Assembly (NCBI RefSeq): GCF_018278905.1
Contig: NZ_CP046600.1
Location: forward strand, 434,001-498,000
Reading direction: 5' to 3'
DNA from: Mycobacterium spongiae
Lineage (GTDB): Bacteria; Actinomycetota; Actinomycetes; Mycobacteriales; Mycobacteriaceae
DNA length: 64,000 bases
Shown: in pieces, positions 61,375 through 64,000 of the stretch
Layout of the letters: each line of letters begins with the position of its first letter
How positions within the stretch are numbered: position 1 is the first letter of the stretch
Made by a program: the position numbers and the translations under genes
Notes under the pieces: generated by a model
The model's input: only the letters and a program-made list of their open reading frames with translations
Databases searched by the model: none
Told to the model about the DNA's origin: nothing

Positions 61375-62655
61375 GTGCCCCGATGGCCCGCATCCTCCTC
61401 GGACCGTGCGACGGTCGGAGGCGTCACCTCGCGGGCGTCGCGCAATGTGGACTTCTTCTGCGCCGTGGTCGTGGTCGGACTGCTGGCCGGGTTCGCTGGG
61501 TTGTCGACAACCGTGGTGCTGCGCTTCGTTGAGCACCTCACGTACCACTACACTTTCGGCTCGCTGCTCGACGCGATCGCCGGCACCAACCCAGTCCGCC
61601 GCGCGGTGGGTCCGATGGTCGGCGGCGGGTTGGCAGGGCTGGGCTGGTGGATGCTGCGGCGCAGAGCCGACGTGCCGCCGTTGGCCGGAACCATTGCCCG
61701 TCACGAGCGAATACCACGGTTGTCGTGGAGCATCGATGCGCTACTGCAGCTGGTGTTGGTCGGTTCGGGTGCATCGCTCGGCCGGGAGGGAGCGCCGCGC
61801 CAATTTGCCGCGGTGCTCAGCGATCTGTGTACCGGTTGGCTCAAGCGCCTGTCACGTGCCGACCGTGAAATCTTGCTGGCCTGCGCTGCCGGGGCGGGGC
61901 TGGGTGCGGTCTACGCCGTCCCACTGGCCGGTGCGCTCTATGCGCTGCGGGTGATGCTGAAGACCTCGCATCCGCGCGCGGTGGGCGCGGCGTTACTTAC
62001 CTCCAGTCTGGCCGTCGCGATCGGCTCGGCTGTCACCCATGACCGACCGGAGTTGGATTGGCCCAGTGCGGATTCAACGTATGTGCTGACCGCGCATGGG
62101 CTGGTCCTGGCGCCGCTGGCGCTCGCAGTGGGGTTAGCTTTCAACCGGATCATGGCGGTAGCACGCCCGGCCACCCTGCTGCGGTCGTGGGTGTTGATCC
62201 CCGCGCTCGCCGCCGCAGGGCTGCTGACCGGCATCTGTTCGCATTGGTGGCCCGAACTGCCAGGCAACGGCAAGAGCATCCTCACGGTGAGCCTGGCCAG
62301 CGGCATGACACTGTCGGCGGCGGCCGTGATCCTGGTGCTGAAACCGCTGCTGACCGCGCTGTTCCTGAGGGCCGGGGGAGCCGGTGGGATGCTCACCCCG
62401 TCGCTGGCGACCGGGGCCGCAGCGGGATCGCTGTTGGTGCTGACGATCAACTCGGTGGCCGGGACGCACCTACATCTGCCGGCGGTATCGCTGGCCGGTG
62501 CGGCGGGTGTGCTCGCAGTCACCCAGGGGTCTCCGGTCTGGGCGGCGATCTTCGTATGGGAACTCGCTCGCCCACCGATTTGGCTGCTCGTGGTCTTCCT
62601 GGGCAGCGCGGTTGGCGCACACGGGCTGCGCATGCTGGCCAAACGCCGGCTATAG
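61375..62655 (+). CDS. ClC-family chloride channel or H+/Cl- antiporter
   Basis: A 426-residue membrane protein with about twelve helices, starting at GTG 61375. The ClC filter motif is present as GSGASLGREGAPRQF near residue 130, so the gating Glu of the GREGP motif is kept with the Pro shifted by one. Other signature segments are CAAGAGLGAVYAVPLAGALYALRVML and AGGAGGMLTPSLATGAAAGSLL. Related to M. tuberculosis Rv0143c but at a different locus. The gating Glu suggests transporter use. Its stop overlaps the htdX stop by 6 bases on the opposite strand. Confidence 0.9.
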   Translation: MPRWPASSSDRATVGGVTSRASRNVDFFCAVVVVGLLAGFAGLSTTVVLRFVEHLTYHYTFGSLLDAIAGTNPVRRAVGPMVGGGLAGLGWWMLRRRADVPPLAGTIARHERIPRLSWSIDALLQLVLVGSGASLGREGAPRQFAAVLSDLCTGWLKRLSRADREILLACAAGAGLGAVYAVPLAGALYALRVMLKTSHPRAVGAALLTSSLAVAIGSAVTHDRPELDWPSADSTYVLTAHGLVLAPLALAVGLAFNRIMAVARPATLLRSWVLIPALAAAGLLTGICSHWWPELPGNGKSILTVSLASGMTLSAAAVILVLKPLLTALFLRAGGAGGMLTPSLATGAAAGSLLVLTINSVAGTHLHLPAVSLAGAAGVLAVTQGSPVWAAIFVWELARPPIWLLVVFLGSAVGAHGLRMLAKRRL

Positions 62656-63501
62656 CCCTCGAACGGTCGCGGTCAGGTGTGGATAGCCCTTGGCGACATT
62701 GCGCAACGTGAGATCCCAGCTCTTGGCGCTCGCGTTGCCTTCGTCGACGTAAAGTCCCGCGGTGGCGGGCAGCACCATCGGTTTGGCGAACCGAACCGAA
62801 TAGCGCACCGCATCGGGCAGCTGCGCTTCGATATTCGCCAAGATCGTCGCGGCGCTGAACATCCCATGCGCAATGACGGTCGGAAACCCAAACAACTTCG
62901 CCGCGATCGGATTGGTGTGGATCGGGTTGTGATCGCCTCCAACAGTGGCATATCGCCGGATCTGGCCGGGCGTGATTCGCAGGACACTGGCGGGCGGCGG
63001 TAGCTTGGCCTGTTTCTCCGGCGGCGGCTTCGGCTCGTCGGACAAGCTGGTGCGTTGCTGGTGCAGGAATGTGGTCACCTGATGCCAGGCAACCTCGTTG
63101 CCGACGCTCACGTCGGTAATCAGATCGACGAGCAGGCCCTTGCGGTGTTCACGGAGATTCTCCGCGTGCGTGCGCACCCCGACCGTATCCGTTGCCGCGA
63201 TGGGCCGGTGCTGCGTGATGTGGTTCTCGATGTGTATCGATCCCATAGCCGCAAAAGGAAAGTCGAAGCCGGTCACCAGGGACATCACTGAGGGAAAGGT
63301 CAACACAAACGGGTAGGTCAACGGCACATGATTGCCATAGCGCAAGCCGGTGACGGCGGCGTAGGCTGCGACGTTCGCGCGGTCGATGGGCAGTTCGGCG
63401 ACGGTCACTGTCCGGGTAGGCAGCTGGTTCCCGCGAGGCACCACGGGTAATGCCCCGGCCGCCGCGCGCAGCAGGTTCCTCAGGCCGCTTGGCTGATTCA
63501 C
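62650..63501 (-). CDS. htdX: MaoC-type (R)-3-hydroxyacyl dehydratase HtdX
   Basis: GTG start at 63501 with ggaggaga ahead; 283 residues, 280 in M. tuberculosis HtdX (Rv0241c). Double hotdog: an N-terminal half with VPLTYPFVLTFPSVMSLV and a C-terminal MaoC domain with TVGGDHNPIHTNPIAAKLFGFPTVIAHGMFSAATI, holding the catalytic Asp and His near residues 195-200. Dehydrates 3-hydroxyacyl chains. Follows fabG4 on the same strand 32 bases later, as in the M. tuberculosis fabG4-htdX operon. Confidence 0.94.
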   Translation of the reverse strand: MNQPSGLRNLLRAAAGALPVVPRGNQLPTRTVTVAELPIDRANVAAYAAVTGLRYGNHVPLTYPFVLTFPSVMSLVTGFDFPFAAMGSIHIENHITQHRPIAATDTVGVRTHAENLREHRKGLLVDLITDVSVGNEVAWHQVTTFLHQQRTSLSDEPKPPPEKQAKLPPPASVLRITPGQIRRYATVGGDHNPIHTNPIAAKLFGFPTVIAHGMFSAATILANIEAQLPDAVRYSVRFAKPMVLPATAGLYVDEGNASAKSWDLTLRNVAKGYPHLTATVRGL

Positions 63502-63533
63502 TATATTCTCCTCCGAGCTCCGTCTCGCCGCAC

Positions 63534-64000
63534 CTAAGCGCCGATCATGGCCTGGCCGCAGACCCTAATGACGTTGCCGGTCACCGCGTTTGAAGCCGGA
63601 CTGGCGAAGTAGGCGATAGTCTCGGCGACATCGACCGGCTGACCACCTTGCAGTAGCGAGTTCAGCCGGCGGCCTACCTCACGAGTCGCCAGCGGGATGG
63701 CAGCCGTCATCTGGGTTTCGATAAATCCAGGGGCGACGGCATTGATCGTGATGCCCTTCTCGGCGAGTACCGGTGCCAGAGTTTGAGTAATGCCAATCAT
63801 GCCGGCCTTCGTGGTGCCGTAGTTGGTCTGTCCGCGGTTGCCCGCGATGCCAGCGATCGAAGACAAGCCAATCACCCGGCCGCCCTTGCCGATGCTGCCG
63901 TTGCCGACCAACCCCTCGGTAAGCCGAAGTGGGGCAAGCAGATTGACAGCGAGAACGCTATCCCAGCGGGCATCGTCCATGTTGGCCATGAGCTTGTCGC
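63534..64000 (-). CDS. fabG4: 3-oxoacyl-ACP/CoA reductase FabG4 (5' part outside window)
   Basis: The C-terminal part of a short-chain dehydrogenase, open through the window edge. The catalytic Ser is in [14 protein letters not shown] and the YxxxK motif is [10 protein letters not shown]. The substrate loop [20 protein letters not shown] and the C-terminal end [22 protein letters not shown] match M. tuberculosis FabG4 (Rv0242c), a high-molecular-weight reductase of about 454 residues with an extra N-terminal flavodoxin-like domain, which would lie outside the window. Confidence 0.93.
   Translation of the reverse strand, partial: DKLMANMDDARWDSVLAVNLLAPLRLTEGLVGNGSIGKGGRVIGLSSIAGIAGNRGQTNYGTTKAGMIGITQTLAPVLAEKGITINAVAPGFIETQMTAAIPLATREVGRRLNSLLQGGQPVDVAETIAYFASPASNAVTGNVIRVCGQAMIGA

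Overview
The window is a G+C-rich mycobacterial chromosome segment. Its backbone follows the Mycobacterium tuberculosis Rv0207c to Rv0242c order as I remember it: NYN protein, trmB, the Rv0209/Rv0210 pair, pckA, fadD4, fadE3, Rv0216, lipW, Rv0218, Rv0219, lipC, Rv0221, echA1, Rv0223c to Rv0228, php, fadE4, the Rv0232 TetR, R2lox, gabD1, Rv0235c, aftD, Rv0236A, lpqI, the Rv0238 TetR, htdX and fabG4. It is not the M. tuberculosis complex itself. nadR/Rv0213c, Rv0229c and vapBC24 are missing from their usual places, and several genes and cassettes are inserted instead. A 2158-residue PE_PGRS gene points to a slow grower of the M. marinum / M. kansasii / M. szulgai / M. tuberculosis group. The species cannot be fixed from the sequence alone.

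Layout. 1-4.5 kb: NYN protein (cut by the window edge), trmB, and a pair of dynamin/GTPase-like proteins with degenerate P-loops. 4.7-15 kb: pckA, then CoA-linked lipid catabolism (FadD4, two hydratase-type proteins, FadE3, a class III CoA-transferase and an amidohydrolase), with a CD225-type membrane protein and a small helical protein between them. 15-21.7 kb: lipid and redox envelope genes (LipW, a cytochrome-b/molybdopterin membrane oxidoreductase with its small membrane partner, LipC, a wax ester/TAG synthase, EchA1). 21.7-34 kb: an inserted accessory block made of a long non-coding stretch, the giant PE_PGRS gene, and a CoA cassette (FadD, 98-aa protein, NAD-epimerase, divergent TetR/crotonase). 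34-43.5 kb: aldehyde dehydrogenase, methyltransferase, an IS110-family element, a glycosyltransferase, a polytopic membrane protein, a DUF3068 protein and an acyltransferase. 43.6-49.6 kb: lactonase Php, FadE4, TetR, R2lox and GabD1. 49.7-58.3 kb: a 13E12-type HNH protein, a FUSC exporter, a lipase-maturation-factor-like protein, arabinosyltransferase AftD and its small partner. 58.5-64 kb: LpqI, TetR, a secreted D-Ala-D-Ala dipeptidase, a ClC protein, HtdX and FabG4 (cut by the window edge).

Together the genes describe lipid and acyl-CoA turnover (ligases, acyl-CoA dehydrogenases, crotonases, hotdog hydratases, lipases, TAG synthase), gluconeogenesis from it (PckA), and envelope polysaccharide and peptidoglycan work (AftD, glycosyltransferase, LpqI, VanX-like peptidase). 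Three TetR repressors are present, two with an inverted repeat at a plausible operator position. Signs of rearrangement are the IS110 element, the 13E12 gene, the PE_PGRS cassette, and the swapped neighbours of pckA and lpqI. No tRNA, rRNA, CRISPR array or prophage was seen.
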